Notes: a model not told the origin generated them from the letters alone. A stretch of DNA of 53,912 nt from an uncultured Sutterella sp. (GCA_900315045.1 OMXR01000002.1:1-53912); one strand, 5' to 3'; shown: positions 17,164 to 29,187, counted from the first letter of the stretch. Program-made: numbers and translations.

Positions 17164-18651
17164 CTACAGGCTCTCCATTTTCTTCATCGCCCTGGCGATC
17201 TGTGCTTCTTCAGGCGTGAGATACCGGCTCGTCGTGCCGATCGAGGCGTGACCCATGGCGTTCTGCACCACGTTGATGTCCATCTGCTTCAGGGCGGTCG
17301 TTGCAAACGTGTGCCGCAGCCAGTGCGTGGAGCTGGCGCGCAGCTTTGCGGCGTCGGCCGCGGACTTTTCCTCGACATGCCGAGCGGCTTCCCGGAAAAA
17401 GTTGATGAGCGCTCGGTAAAGGCCTGAGCGGGAGATCCCGCCCGAGGGACTGCCGGGGCCCTTGCCCAGATTGGCAATGAGCGGAGTCTCGGGCGGGCAG
17501 TTCTCAACCGGGGGCAGGCTGCGCAGAGCAAAGTACGCATTGATGCGCGAGACAGCTTCGTCGGAAATCGGCAGGCGCCGGATCTTGTCGCCTTTGCCGA
17601 CGATTTCAATGACGCGCATGTCTTCATCCCCGATGCGCCGCACGCAGATCCAGCCCGCGGACGCGTTCATCATTTCAGAAGCGCGCATGCCAAGGCCCTT
17701 GCCCAGGCTGAGGATCACCTCAAGCCGCGCCTTGGTCTGGGAATCCTTCATGCCTGCGAGGAATGACGTGATCTCCTTCCACTGCTCGGGGGTGAGCGAG
17801 CGGTCCGCAAAGGCCTTCGGCGCGCCTTCTCCGGGCAGCAGCCGCACCTTGGCTGAAATCTGGTCAAAGGGGCTGAAGCGCAGGTATCCGGTCTTCACGA
17901 GGAAGGAGAAAAGCAGCCGCAGGATCGTCATCGCGCCCTTTCTGCTTGAGGCGCTGAGGGGGCCGTTGAAGGGCCGCCAGGCGGGTGAAAGGCGCGGTTC
18001 GTTCTTCTTTCCGATCCAGGTCTTCTGCGGCAGGCGCCAGTGCCGCGCCCAGAGCGCCTCGTCGGTGCGGCCGAGCTCCTCGAGCCATTTGGGGTACTGA
18101 GCGGCCTCGGTTGCGGAAATCGAGCTCAGCGCCACGCCCATTTCCATCGTGCACCAGAGCAGGAAACGCTCGGCCTCCTTGCGGTACTGCGCGTTGGTGT
18201 TCGGATTCTGGGCCCGGGCGAGCAGCCACGCTTCGATGGCCTGCTTGTCGTTTTGCGCCTGGAGGGAATTGTCTTTGCCCCGGTTGGTGCCGAATTCGCC
18301 CGAGAGGGAGGAGGGCAGCGAGAGCTCCTCGAGGGTGGGGGTTTCGCGCCGGGCGGGAGCGAGGCTGCCGGCGGCCTCGCATTCGGTCTTTGCCGGGGCA
18401 AGGCCCGATGGGTAGAAGCGCTCGGTCACCTCGCCGATCTCGCCGGCGTTGTCGCGAAGCCATTCGACCAGGGCGAGGGCGTCCTCGCGCAGCACGCCGG
18501 GAAACTGCCGGTACCAGTTTCCGCCAAGGCTCGCGATGAGCTCGTAGAGATCCTCAAGCGTTGCGAGCCCCAGTGTTTCGAAGGGCTCGGCAACCCGGCG
18601 CACAAGCGCCGCGGGGATCGCGTCGGCAATGAGGTCATCGGGCTGGAACAT
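17164..18651 (-). CDS. Phage-type tyrosine recombinase/integrase
   Basis: Site-specific recombinase of 495 residues. The N-terminal ~95 residues form a helical region (VAEPFETLGLATLEDLYELI...) like the DUF3701-type extension of some Burkholderiales integrases. A SAM-like core-binding domain follows (about 130-270). The catalytic domain contains Arg in GLGMRASEM (about 322), Lys in GKGDKIRRLP, HWLRHTFAT (about 443-451), GHASIGTTSRYL and nucleophile Tyr477. All catalytic positions are present, so it is probably active. Its composition is like the host, unlike the helicase gene that follows it. It may be the integrase of the 13.6-18.7-kb module or a chromosomal recombinase; no flanking repeats were found. 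Confidence 0.88.
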   Translation of the reverse strand: MFQPDDLIADAIPAALVRRVAEPFETLGLATLEDLYELIASLGGNWYRQFPGVLREDALALVEWLRDNAGEIGEVTERFYPSGLAPAKTECEAAGSLAPARRETPTLEELSLPSSLSGEFGTNRGKDNSLQAQNDKQAIEAWLLARAQNPNTNAQYRKEAERFLLWCTMEMGVALSSISATEAAQYPKWLEELGRTDEALWARHWRLPQKTWIGKKNEPRLSPAWRPFNGPLSASSRKGAMTILRLLFSFLVKTGYLRFSPFDQISAKVRLLPGEGAPKAFADRSLTPEQWKEITSFLAGMKDSQTKARLEVILSLGKGLGMRASEMMNASAGWICVRRIGDEDMRVIEIVGKGDKIRRLPISDEAVSRINAYFALRSLPPVENCPPETPLIANLGKGPGSPSGGISRSGLYRALINFFREAARHVEEKSAADAAKLRASSTHWLRHTFATTALKQMDINVVQNAMGHASIGTTSRYLTPEEAQIARAMKKMESL

Positions 18652-18766
18652 CGTTTTACGGGGCGTCGAACCGCTGGTTGCGTATTGCTAAAATGAATCA
18701 GTTAAGCACGGGCAGAATTCAATGAAGATCTGCTTTGCCGCATGGTACAACGCTTTGGAGAGAACT

Positions 18767-19720
18767 GTGGGACTTGCAACAATCGACATTGTTTTTGAGG
18801 GAATGAGCTCGGGCTGCGCAACGGCGCAGAACCGCTCGGTTTCCGAAGCGATCATCGGGCTTGACTCGCTGCTCACGCACGCGGCGGAGGCCCTGTACGG
18901 CTCGATCGTTGATCCTGAGGTGGACGTGCGCCGCACGGCTGAGCCCGGGCGATATGAAGTGGATCTGGGCTTTCGCAGCAACATCGGCATGGCGCGGCGC
19001 GCATCGCTCAGCGACGTGCCGATGTACACCGATCCGCAGCCCGCGGTCGTGATGCGCGCGCTCGGTCTTTTTCCGCACGATCTGGCGGCCCAGGGCGAGG
19101 AGCCCGCAGAAAGGAACTGCATCGAGGGCGCTCTGCCGCTGCTTCTGGCGCTTGCCGGGCGCGAGGTGAGCCAGGTGTTCTTCGTGGGTGAGAGCGTGGA
19201 CATCCGCGCCGGACTTCTCGGGCTCTTTCATGTGCCGCGGAGCACCTATCAGCTCTTTTGCAACCGCGAGGTCCGCTCGGGCTTTGCCGCGCTCGGAAAG
19301 GCGCTTGCCGATCCCGCGGTGGGCCGCGTGCTGATTCTGGACAGAGCCTCGGGCGCCGTGATCGCTGAGCTCACGGCAGCCGAAATCGGCCACCTGCAGA
19401 TGCCGCCCGAGAGCGATGTCAAGCTGAGCGACGCCGTGGCGACCGTTGCGCTGCAGCTTGCCGATCCCGTGTTCCGCTCCGATGCGGGCTGGCTTTTCAC
19501 CGATGGCTCCCAGAGGGTGTGCGCGAGGATGCGCGACGCGCGGTTTCTCACGCTCGTGGACAACGGCGTGGTGTCGCTTGCGCCCGGCATGATCATGATT
19601 GCAAGGATGCGCGTGCAGAGCACGCAGACAGCGGGCGGGCTTGTCACGGACTGCAGCATCGTCAAGGTGCTTGACGTGCGCGACGCAAGGGTGCACCTGC
19701 CGATGCCGGGACTGCCCTAG
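18767..19720 (+). CDS. Conserved hypothetical protein
   Basis: Not assigned to a function. About 317 residues from the GTG at 18767, which follows GGAG at six bases; an ATG at 18722 would add 15 residues but has no SD. The N-terminus (GLATIDIVFEGM...SVSEAIIGLDSLLTHAAEALYG) recalls a family of uncharacterised proteins found in phages and bacteria that begin with a beta strand ending in FEG and a helix of this kind. The middle has GRYEVDLGF and ALPLLLALAGREVSQVFF; the C-terminus is a beta-rich segment. No signal peptide or membrane segment. It ends 27 bases before the sensor kinase, so the two are probably co-transcribed and may work together. Confidence 0.7.
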   Translation: MGLATIDIVFEGMSSGCATAQNRSVSEAIIGLDSLLTHAAEALYGSIVDPEVDVRRTAEPGRYEVDLGFRSNIGMARRASLSDVPMYTDPQPAVVMRALGLFPHDLAAQGEEPAERNCIEGALPLLLALAGREVSQVFFVGESVDIRAGLLGLFHVPRSTYQLFCNREVRSGFAALGKALADPAVGRVLILDRASGAVIAELTAAEIGHLQMPPESDVKLSDAVATVALQLADPVFRSDAGWLFTDGSQRVCARMRDARFLTLVDNGVVSLAPGMIMIARMRVQSTQTAGGLVTDCSIVKVLDVRDARVHLPMPGLP

Positions 19721-19747
19721 GCAGGAATCGGGCGAAGGGAGAGGGCT

Positions 19748-21718
19748 TTGGACTGGAAACGCCACCGCAAATTCTGGCGCGACGCCGCGATTGCCGCCGT
19801 GGTGCTCGGAGCGTGCCTCGGAGGGCTGTACGCAGCGCTGCAGGGCGGGGACATCTCGTCGATTTCAAGGCGTCTGGACGGCCCCAGAGAGGTCGGCCAC
19901 TATTCGACTTTTGCAGACGTGGGCAAGAGTGCCGTGCAGCGGCCCGAGCTTCAGGTCGTGCACGATTCGTTCGGGCACACCAGGTTCTACTTCACCAAGC
20001 CCGTGCGCATTGCCTTTCAGGAAGTCACCGAGCGCACGGTCGGAGGCCATATCGCCGAGCAGACCAGGCGGCAGCTCTCGGCAACGTTCGGAGAGCAGAA
20101 CCTGCAGTTCGTGACGCTGCGCTCGGCCGAGCTTGACGAGGCGGTCAGATCCCGGACGGTGGATTATGTGGTTACGACGGCGGCGTTTTTCACCGAGCGC
20201 GAGGTCTCGGAGCGCCTTCATCCCATCGCTTCGCTCATGACGGGCAGCGCAAACAGCCCGACCGAGGTCACGGGGGCGGTGTACTTCACGGCTGCGGGCA
20301 ACGTCTCGATCCGGGATCCGGTTGATCTTGCCCACCGCAGAATTGCGGCTTTCTTTCCGAGCAGCTTTCCCGGGTTTCTGGTTCCGGAGCGCGATCTGCT
20401 CAGGCGCGGCGTGCAGATCGACCAGGCACTCTCGCATGTGACATTTTTCGGGCAGGATGCCGAGAAGGTTGTTCAGTCCGTGCTCTCCGGGCATGATGAC
20501 GCGGGCATGCTGCCCGTGTGCGAGATCGAGCATCTGGTGAACGAGGGCAAGGTGAAGGCCGACGACATCAAAATTCTCGGAGCCCGGGCCGGTGCCCTCA
20601 AGAACTGCGCCTGCTCGACCGACCTCTATCCCTTCTTTTACTTTGTCGGGTATGAAGGATCGGATACGACGCTCACCAGGGCGATTTCGGCCGCGCTCTT
20701 TACCATGACGCGGACCGAGGATGGACTGGAGTGGGTGCTGCCGATTTCCAACCGCTCCGTCTACGACCTGTTCTTCGACCTCAAGATCGGTCCGTACGCG
20801 CACCTGGCCAAATGGACCGTGTCGCGCTTTGTGCGCGAGCAGAGCCGCACCCTCGCCGTGCTGGGCATTCTGCTTGCGGCAGTCGTCTTTTACATCGTCT
20901 CCCTGTCGGTGCTCGTGCGCCGGCGCACCACGGCGCTCCAGGCCGCTCTGGAAGAGCGCAAGAAGATGGAGATGCAGGCGATCGCTTCGCGCGACCACAT
21001 CGCCAATCTCGAGCGCACGGGCATTGTGGGGCAGATGTCCACCATGATCGCCCATGAGCTCAAGCAGCCTCTCGGAGCGATCACGAACTTCGGCAACGGC
21101 CTGCTGCGGCGGATGCGCCGGGGAAAGATCGACGAGGCGACCTTCGAGCAGGCGCTCACCGAGATCGTCGACCAGAGCACGCGCGCAAGCCAGATCGTTG
21201 ACCGCGTGCGGGGATACGCCAAGCAGCAGATTCCGGAGCTGCGCGTCGCGGACATGAGCGTGAGCGTGGAGCGGGCGATCGAAACGTTCCGCCGCTCGCA
21301 GCGGAGCGATGCGCGGCTCGTGACCCGGGTGCCGCCCTACCTCTGGGCCGAGATCGACGACTGGGAGATCGAGCTTGCCGTGCACAACCTGCTCAAGAAC
21401 GCGGCGGACGCCGTCGCCGAAATCCCTGACAGGACGATCACGCTCAGCGTGCGGCCCGTGGAGCATTACTGGCGGCTTGCCGTTTCGGACAACGGCCCGC
21501 ACCTCACGCAGCAGGACGTGGACCGCTTCATGCTGCCGCTTGTCACGACCAAGCAGCACGGCCTGGGGCTCGGGCTCTCGATCGTGAGCAGCATCGTCGA
21601 GCGGCACAAGGGCAGGTTCATCGGCACCGCCAACGAGGACCGGGGCGTGACGATCTGCATCGACATCCCGATCGCAACGGCCGGAGACGGCTCGAACGAC
21701 AGGCTGTTCGGAGCCTGA
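19748..21718 (+). CDS. TtrS-like sensor histidine kinase with PhnD-type periplasmic domain
   Basis: Membrane sensor kinase of 656 residues, TTG start preceded by GGGAGAGGG. Membrane segment one at about 13-33. The periplasmic domain at about 70-350 resembles phosphate/phosphonate-binding PhnD, as in the tetrathionate sensor TtrS. Membrane segment two at about 368-390 (LGILLAAVVFYIVSLSVLV). The kinase core has H-box MIAHELKQPLGAI (His436), N-box NLLKNAADAV, DNGP and GLGLGLSIV. The periplasmic part has a closely spaced Cys pair (KNCACSTD), possibly redox- or ligand-sensitive. No response regulator is adjacent, so it is an orphan here. The ligand is likely an alternative electron acceptor or oxyanion, by family analogy only. 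Confidence 0.82.
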   Translation: MDWKRHRKFWRDAAIAAVVLGACLGGLYAALQGGDISSISRRLDGPREVGHYSTFADVGKSAVQRPELQVVHDSFGHTRFYFTKPVRIAFQEVTERTVGGHIAEQTRRQLSATFGEQNLQFVTLRSAELDEAVRSRTVDYVVTTAAFFTEREVSERLHPIASLMTGSANSPTEVTGAVYFTAAGNVSIRDPVDLAHRRIAAFFPSSFPGFLVPERDLLRRGVQIDQALSHVTFFGQDAEKVVQSVLSGHDDAGMLPVCEIEHLVNEGKVKADDIKILGARAGALKNCACSTDLYPFFYFVGYEGSDTTLTRAISAALFTMTRTEDGLEWVLPISNRSVYDLFFDLKIGPYAHLAKWTVSRFVREQSRTLAVLGILLAAVVFYIVSLSVLVRRRTTALQAALEERKKMEMQAIASRDHIANLERTGIVGQMSTMIAHELKQPLGAITNFGNGLLRRMRRGKIDEATFEQALTEIVDQSTRASQIVDRVRGYAKQQIPELRVADMSVSVERAIETFRRSQRSDARLVTRVPPYLWAEIDDWEIELAVHNLLKNAADAVAEIPDRTITLSVRPVEHYWRLAVSDNGPHLTQQDVDRFMLPLVTTKQHGLGLGLSIVSSIVERHKGRFIGTANEDRGVTICIDIPIATAGDGSNDRLFGA

Positions 21719-21886
21719 ATGCGCTAGAGCGTATAAGCGAAACACGATCAGCGCTTTTGCGCGCAATTTCCGGGTAAATTTGTGCTTTTTGCTGCGGTTG
21801 AACGCTGTTGATGACAGGACTTGTCAGCCGCGGTGCCGAGCCTTAAAGTATCTGGTCATCCGAATTCTGATATAGGAGTGCATCCG

Positions 21887-22423
21887 ATGCTGTTCTCAAA
21901 ATCCTCTGACCGCGCGCAGACTCTGCGCCAGGCCGCCTCGGCCGTTCTTGCCTTTGCGCTTCTGACGGCTTCCTCGCACATCGCTCTGCCCGTGGGTCCC
22001 GTGCCGATGACGATGCAGACGCTGGCGGTCACGCTGGTCGGCGTGTGGCTCGGTGCCCGAGCCGGCGCCCTCGTGGTGGCCCTCTGGGTTGCCGCAGGAT
22101 TTTCGGGGCTGCCGCTCTTTGCCATGGGCAACGGCGGGCTTGCCGCCATGATGGGGCCGACGGCCGGGTTCCTCTACAGCTTCCCGCTCGTTGCGGCGGC
22201 CGCTGCGTACCTTGCCGGAAAAGGCGGACTCGTGCGCGTGTTTGCGGCGATGCTCGCGGCAAACCTGCTTTGCCTTGTGATCGGCTCGGCCTGGCTCATG
22301 ATGTCCATGGAGCCCGCCCGTGCGATTGCCGTAGGGGCGATGCCCTTCGTGCCGGGCGCATTCCTGAAGAGCTGCCTTGGCGCGCTCATCGTGAAGGCTG
22401 CGGAGCTGCACGCAGGCAAGTAG
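21887..22423 (+). CDS. bioY: BioY family biotin transporter substrate-binding membrane protein
   Basis: S-component that captures biotin at the inner membrane, working alone or with an ECF module. 178 residues with about six membrane segments. BioY hallmarks: ALPVGPVPMTMQTLAVTLVG near the N-terminus, LPLFAMGNGGLAAMMGPTAGFLYSFPLVA, and C-terminal FVPGAFLKSCLGALIV. The ATG at 21887 has AGGAG eight bases upstream; an upstream in-frame start at 21821 lacks one. No bioMN genes are nearby. I saw no clear BirA operator in 21719-21886. Confidence 0.93.
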   Translation: MLFSKSSDRAQTLRQAASAVLAFALLTASSHIALPVGPVPMTMQTLAVTLVGVWLGARAGALVVALWVAAGFSGLPLFAMGNGGLAAMMGPTAGFLYSFPLVAAAAAYLAGKGGLVRVFAAMLAANLLCLVIGSAWLMMSMEPARAIAVGAMPFVPGAFLKSCLGALIVKAAELHAGK

Positions 22424-22581
22424 TTCTGTTCGAAATCTGCTGAACTTCGCGCAAGGGCGGCCATTGGCCGCCTTTGCCGTTTCGGGCGGGGGCGGCCGAT
22501 TCTTTGGGATGGGGCATCCGGTCCGGCTGGCTGCGGATCCGTTCAGTGGAAGCGTGAAGAGCGCTGGCTGGCAAAAAACGT

Positions 22582-22608
22582 TTGCTTTTGAGGAGTTCTC
22601 AGTATAAT
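22582..22608 (+). promoter_or_regulatory. Putative tig promoter
   Basis: Consensus -10 TATAAT at 22603-22608 and -35-like TTGCTT at 22582-22587, spacer 15 (short). Confidence 0.45.
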
Positions 22609-22650
22609 AATGTCCTTTTCGTGCGTGCCCCGCACGCGCGGCAAGGGAAT

Positions 22651-22684
22651 GGAGCCCCTCTGGAGAAGGCTCCCCGGTTTTTTT
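22651..22684 (+). terminator. Attenuator-like terminator in tig leader
   Basis: Stem GGAGCC (22651-22656) and GGCTCC (22668-22673), then CCGG and seven T, lying inside the predicted tig 5' leader. Either a read-through attenuator or the end of a short transcript. Confidence 0.45.
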
Positions 22685-22768
22685 ATCGACCGGACTGCAG
22701 GGTCAGGACCGAAGCATCTGGCTGGCCGGCGGGTCCGGGATTTTTTCATTTTTATAAAGATAGTTGCG

Positions 22769-24124
22769 ATGACTGAAAATGTTGAAGCCGTGAAGGCCGA
22801 GGAAACTGTGAAGGCTGAGGCCGCCGAGCCCGCCAAGAACCCGCTCGAGAAGAGCGTGACGTTCACCGTGAGCGCCAAGGCACTGCGTGAGGGTACCGAA
22901 GCCGAAATCAAGCGTCTGGGCAAGAAGGCCAAGATGCCCGGCTTCCGTCCCGGTCATGTTCCGGCCGCCACGGTCCGCGCCATGTACGGCCAGCAGGCTT
23001 ACATGGACACCCTCAACGAGCTGCTCGGCAAGGCCTACGAGAAGGCCGTTGAAGATGCCAAGCTCGCCGTTGCCGGCCAGCCCCAGATCAAGCCCGAGCA
23101 GACCGCCGAAGGCGAGGATCTGAAGTTCACCGCCACGGTCGAGTGCATGCCCGAGTTCGATCTGCCGGCTTTCGACAAGATCGAGTGCAAGCGCTATGTG
23201 TGCGACGTGACCGACGCCGAAGTCCAGAAGACGATCGACATCATGGTCAAGCAGCGCGCCAAGTACGAGGCTGAAGAGGGCCGCCGCGCCCAGGCCGAGG
23301 ACCGCGTGACCGTCAACTTCAAGGGCACCAAGGAAGGCGTCGCCTTTGCCGGCGGCACCGCCGACGGCTTCGTGTTCATCCTCGCCCAGGGCCAGATGCT
23401 GCCCGAGTTCGAGACCGCCGTGACCGGCCTTGCTGCAGGCGAGAAGAAGAGCTTTGATCTCACCTTCCCGGCCGAGTACAGCGCCAAGGATCTCGCCGGC
23501 CAGACCGTCCAGTTCGAGGTCGAGGTCGTCAAGGTCGAGAAGCCCCTGTATCCGGCTGTCGATGACGAGTTCGCCAAGAGCCTCGGCCTTGAGAGCGCCG
23601 AGAAGATGCGCGAGGAAGTCCTCAAGAACCTGCAGCGCGAAGTCAAGGCCCGCGTCACCAACCGCACCAAGCTCGAGGTGATGGATCAGCTCACCAAGCT
23701 TGCCACGTTCGCCCTGCCCAAGGCCCTGGTTGCCGACGAGCAGCAGAACCTGGCGAACGCCGCCGCCCGCGACATGGCCGCCCGCGGCATGGATCCGAAG
23801 AAGATGCCCAAGCTCCCGCTCGAGATCTTCGCCGACCAGGCTGACAAGCGCGTGCGCCTCGGCCTGCTCGTCTCCAAGCTCGTTGCCGAGGAAAAGCTCG
23901 CCGCGACCGAAGCTGACGTCAAGCCCATGGTCGAGGAGGTAGCTTCCGCCTACGAGAATCCCGAGAGCGTGGTCGAGCAGATGATGAAGGATCGCGCCGC
24001 CGTTGCGAACATGTACAACCTCGCCACCGAGAACAAGGTGGTCGAGTTCGTGCTCGGCAAGGCCAAGACCACTGAAGAAAAGCTTGCCTTTGACAAGCTG
24101 ATGACTGGTGCTCCCCAGTTCTAA
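22769..24124 (+). CDS. tig: Trigger factor, ribosome-associated chaperone
   Basis: Binds the ribosome exit site and shelters nascent chains; has peptidyl-prolyl isomerase activity. 451 residues from the ATG at 22769. The ribosome-binding domain holds the signature GFRPGHVPAATVRAMYG (about residues 52-68). The FKBP-like PPIase domain spans about 165-250 (EDRVTVNFKGTKEGVAFAGG). The rest is the helical C-terminal chaperone arm. The N-terminus has an unusual 20-residue Glu/Ala/Val stretch (MTENVEAVKAEETVKAEAAE) ahead of the canonical start of the fold. The SD is weak. It is followed by clpP, clpX and lon, the standard proteostasis order. Confidence 0.97.
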   Translation: MTENVEAVKAEETVKAEAAEPAKNPLEKSVTFTVSAKALREGTEAEIKRLGKKAKMPGFRPGHVPAATVRAMYGQQAYMDTLNELLGKAYEKAVEDAKLAVAGQPQIKPEQTAEGEDLKFTATVECMPEFDLPAFDKIECKRYVCDVTDAEVQKTIDIMVKQRAKYEAEEGRRAQAEDRVTVNFKGTKEGVAFAGGTADGFVFILAQGQMLPEFETAVTGLAAGEKKSFDLTFPAEYSAKDLAGQTVQFEVEVVKVEKPLYPAVDDEFAKSLGLESAEKMREEVLKNLQREVKARVTNRTKLEVMDQLTKLATFALPKALVADEQQNLANAAARDMAARGMDPKKMPKLPLEIFADQADKRVRLGLLVSKLVAEEKLAATEADVKPMVEEVASAYENPESVVEQMMKDRAAVANMYNLATENKVVEFVLGKAKTTEEKLAFDKLMTGAPQF

Positions 24125-24188
24125 TCGGACCGGAGAGCTGGGAATGGTCCGCCTTTGCGGCGGACGTTTCCCGAAAGCCTGAAAAGAA

Positions 24189-24227
24189 GCGGGAAAGGGA
24201 GGCGTGCTCCCGGATTCCCGCTTTTTT
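24189..24227 (+). terminator. Terminator between tig and clpP
   Basis: GCGGGAA/TTCCCGC with an inner GGGAG/CTCCC stem, followed by TTTTTT. It sits 24 bases before the clpP start codon, so it may partially uncouple clpP from tig or act as an attenuator. Confidence 0.7.
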
Positions 24228-24250
24228 CGTCAACAAGGAAGGGATTTTTT

Positions 24251-24856
24251 ATGAACGGCATTCAGAACACTCTGATCCCCATGGTGATTGAGCAGAGCGG
24301 GCGCGGCGAGCGCAGCTTTGACATCTATTCGCGCCTGCTGCGCGACCGCATTGTCTTTCTGAACGGAGAGGTCAATGACGAGAGCGCCAATCTTGTGATT
24401 GCCCAGATGCTGTTTCTCGAGAGCGAGAATCCCGACAAGGACATTTCGCTCTACATCAACAGCCCTGGCGGCAGCGTGTATGCGGGACTGGGCATCTACG
24501 ACACGATGCAGTTCATCAAGCCCGACGTGCAGACGATTTGCGTGGGACTGGCGGCCAGCATGGGCGCGTTCCTGCTTGCCGCCGGTGAGAAGGGCAAGCG
24601 CTTTTCGCTGCCCAACTCCCGCATCATGATCCATCAGCCTTCGGGCGGCAGCCGCGGCATGGCCTCGGACATCCAGATCCAGGCCAATGAGATCCTCGAC
24701 CTGAAGGGCAGGCTCAACGCCATCCTTGCCGAGCGCACCGGCCAGAGCATCGAGCGCATTGCCGAGGACACCGACCGCGACAACTTCATGAGTCCGCAGC
24801 AGGCCCTCGAATACGGCCTCATCGACCGGATCTACACCAAGCGCGGGGAGCAGTAA
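24251..24856 (+). CDS. clpP: ATP-dependent Clp protease proteolytic subunit
   Basis: Tetradecameric serine protease that degrades substrates fed by ClpX. 201 residues, full length. Catalytic triad Ser103 (GLAASMGAF), His128 (MIHQPSGG) and Asp177 (EDTDRDNF). The ATG at 24251 follows AAGGAAGGG. It ends three bases before the clpX ATG region (24860), indicating co-transcription and coupled translation. No gaps or substitutions in the active site. Confidence 0.98.
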   Translation: MNGIQNTLIPMVIEQSGRGERSFDIYSRLLRDRIVFLNGEVNDESANLVIAQMLFLESENPDKDISLYINSPGGSVYAGLGIYDTMQFIKPDVQTICVGLAASMGAFLLAAGEKGKRFSLPNSRIMIHQPSGGSRGMASDIQIQANEILDLKGRLNAILAERTGQSIERIAEDTDRDNFMSPQQALEYGLIDRIYTKRGEQ

Positions 24857-24859
24857 GCC

Positions 24860-26164
24860 ATGGACGACTATTCCGACAAGGACAACATCCGCTGCTCGAT
24901 TTGCGGGCGGATCAAGGCCGACTGCGGCGACGTGATCGACACGGGCCGCGGCATCTATGTGTGCGAGCGCTGCATCCGGGGGCTCGCCCGCGCGCTCGGC
25001 ACCGACAAGGGCGAGGACGCAGCCGGGCAGGCCGAGGAGAAGGAAGCGGCTGCTGAGCAGCGGATTCCGACGCCCCAGGAGCTATACAGCCATCTTGACA
25101 GCTACGTGATCGGACAGCAGCGGGCCAAGAAGATTCTCTCGGTTGCCGTCTACAACCACTTCAAGCGCCTTGCCAACCGTGCCGGGACGGACGGCGCCGA
25201 TGCGGTCGAACTGCAGAAGTCCAACATCCTGCTCGTCGGGCCGACGGGCTCGGGCAAGACGCTCCTTGCTCAGACCCTGGCGCGGGTGCTTGACGTGCCC
25301 TTTGCGATTGCCGACGCAACGACCCTCACTGAAGCCGGATACGTGGGCGAGGATGTCGAGAACATCATCCACAAGCTCGTGCAGGCTGCAGGCGGCGACG
25401 TGCAGAAGGCCGAGCGCGGCATCGTGTACCTCGATGAAATCGACAAGATCGCCAGAAAGAGTGAGAACCCCTCGATCACGCGCGACGTTTCGGGCGAAGG
25501 CGTGCAGCAGGCGCTTCTCAAGCTCGTCGAAGGGACGGTGTGCAACATCCCGACCTCGGGCGGCCGCAAGAACCCCCGCGGGCAGATGACCGCCGTCAAC
25601 ACGGCCGACATCCTCTTCATCTGCGGCGGCGCGTTCGACGGCATCGAGAAAATCGTCCGCCGCCGTTCCGTGAAGAGCGGCATCGGCTTCGGAGCAGTGG
25701 TCCAGAGCGAGCACGACCAGACGCTCACGGAGCTTTTCGAAGCGGTTGAGCCCGCGGACCTTGTCAAGTACGGCCTCATCCCCGAGCTCGTCGGCCGCCT
25801 GCCCGTGATCGCCGTGCTCGAGGAGCTCACCGAGGAGGCGTTCCTGTCGATCCTCACGCAGCCCAAGAACGCCCTGGTCAAGCAGTATCAGGCGCTCTTT
25901 GACATGGAAGGGGTGGAGCTCGAGGTCACCGGGGACGCGCTCAAGGCGATTGCCCGCAAGGCGATGGCCCGCAAGACCGGAGCCCGCGGCCTGCGCTCGA
26001 TTGTCGAGTCGGCGCTTCTTGACGCCATGTTCGAAGTTCCCGCCCGTCCCGAGGTGGGCAAGGTGATCCTCACGGCCGAGGTGATCGACAAGGGGGAGAA
26101 GGTGCAGTTCGTGAACTGCCCGCGCAAGCCCAGGGAAAACCAGGACGGCCCGGGCGCGGCCTGA
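24860..26164 (+). CDS. clpX: ATP-dependent Clp protease ATP-binding subunit ClpX
   Basis: AAA+ unfoldase partner of ClpP. 434 residues. N-terminal zinc-binding domain with Cys12, Cys15, Cys35 and Cys38 (CSIC ... CERC). Walker A GPTGSGKT, pore loop GYVGEDVEN, Walker [11 protein letters not shown], and a C-terminal small domain ([15 protein letters not shown]). A short Glu/Ala linker (residues about 53-68) separates the zinc and AAA+ domains. Start spaced three bases after the clpP stop. Confidence 0.98.
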   Translation: MDDYSDKDNIRCSICGRIKADCGDVIDTGRGIYVCERCIRGLARALGTDKGEDAAGQAEEKEAAAEQRIPTPQELYSHLDSYVIGQQRAKKILSVAVYNHFKRLANRAGTDGADAVELQKSNILLVGPTGSGKTLLAQTLARVLDVPFAIADATTLTEAGYVGEDVENIIHKLVQAAGGDVQKAERGIVYLDEIDKIARKSENPSITRDVSGEGVQQALLKLVEGTVCNIPTSGGRKNPRGQMTAVNTADILFICGGAFDGIEKIVRRRSVKSGIGFGAVVQSEHDQTLTELFEAVEPADLVKYGLIPELVGRLPVIAVLEELTEEAFLSILTQPKNALVKQYQALFDMEGVELEVTGDALKAIARKAMARKTGARGLRSIVESALLDAMFEVPARPEVGKVILTAEVIDKGEKVQFVNCPRKPRENQDGPGAA

Positions 26165-26301
26165 GCCGGCGGGCGCATCCGGGCACGATCAGGCTGAAAT
26201 TCGAGCCGATCGTGCCGGGACTGCTGCCGGCATGCGCGTACAATGCGCCTTCCCTTCAAAGAATTTTGCCCTCCGGAGCAGGCTCCGGAATTTCTTGTCC
26301 T

Positions 26302-26332
26302 CCCTTGAAAAAGGGAGGCGAGACCCCCATAT
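26302..26332 (+). promoter_or_regulatory. Heat-shock (sigma-32) promoter of lon
   Basis: -35 CCCTTGAAA (26302-26310) and -10 CCCCATAT (26325-26332) with a 14-base spacer, an almost exact match to the sigma-32 consensus. About 45 bases upstream of the lon ATG. A dyad, TCCCTT/AAGGGA, overlaps the -35. Confidence 0.85.
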
Positions 26333-26377
26333 AAATGACTCCCAGATCTGTTTTTTAGAGAGTTGAAACCAAAACCC

Positions 26378-28867
<2,490 letters not shown>

Positions 28868-29187
28868 CTGGACTCCGGCAGAAGGCAACTCCGCCGATAC
28901 GGCAAAAGCCCGGATCGGCGGAGAGTTCCCATGCAGATCATGGGGACTGAGTTTTCTCGCTATACTTGCGCGAGTGCCGCGGCTTCATTGGGCTCAAGAG
29001 CGGCGTTTTTTATTCCGGGGATGCTTTTGGCACCGTCTTTTGCTGTAAGATACCCAAAGTTCCCAAAAGCGGATTGAGAACGTTTGTCCCCTGTTCAAGG
29101 CAGGGGGCGATGTTTGTTGTTTAACCTTCTTTAAAAAGGAGTCGGCGTTGGCTGGTGCAGCAGCTTCAGCAGACGCTCTACGTGAAT
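28868..29187 (+). other. Lon-HU intergenic region
   Basis: Non-coding. Contains a 10-base dyad CTCCGCCGAT/ATCGGCGGAG (28889-28923) without a T-run, a TATACT -10-like element near 28960, and GCCGC/GCGGC followed by TTTTTTATT (about 28976-29015), a possible terminator. CCCCTG/CAGGGG forms a further hairpin near 29090. AAGGAG at 29136-29141 is too far from the chosen HU start. Confidence 0.4.

Larger units (their letters stand above)
22424..22768 (+). other. Leader region of tig
   Basis: Gap between bioY and trigger factor, no gene seen. It holds a likely promoter (22582-22608) and, between promoter and start codon, a hairpin followed by seven T (22651-22684), giving a long 5' leader of about 150 bases that could act as an attenuator. 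Confidence 0.5.

Noticed and set aside
17056..18700. Flanking att repeats for the tyrosine recombinase and helicase module
   Set aside because: No direct repeats or tRNA gene were seen at either end of the 13.6-18.7-kb segment.
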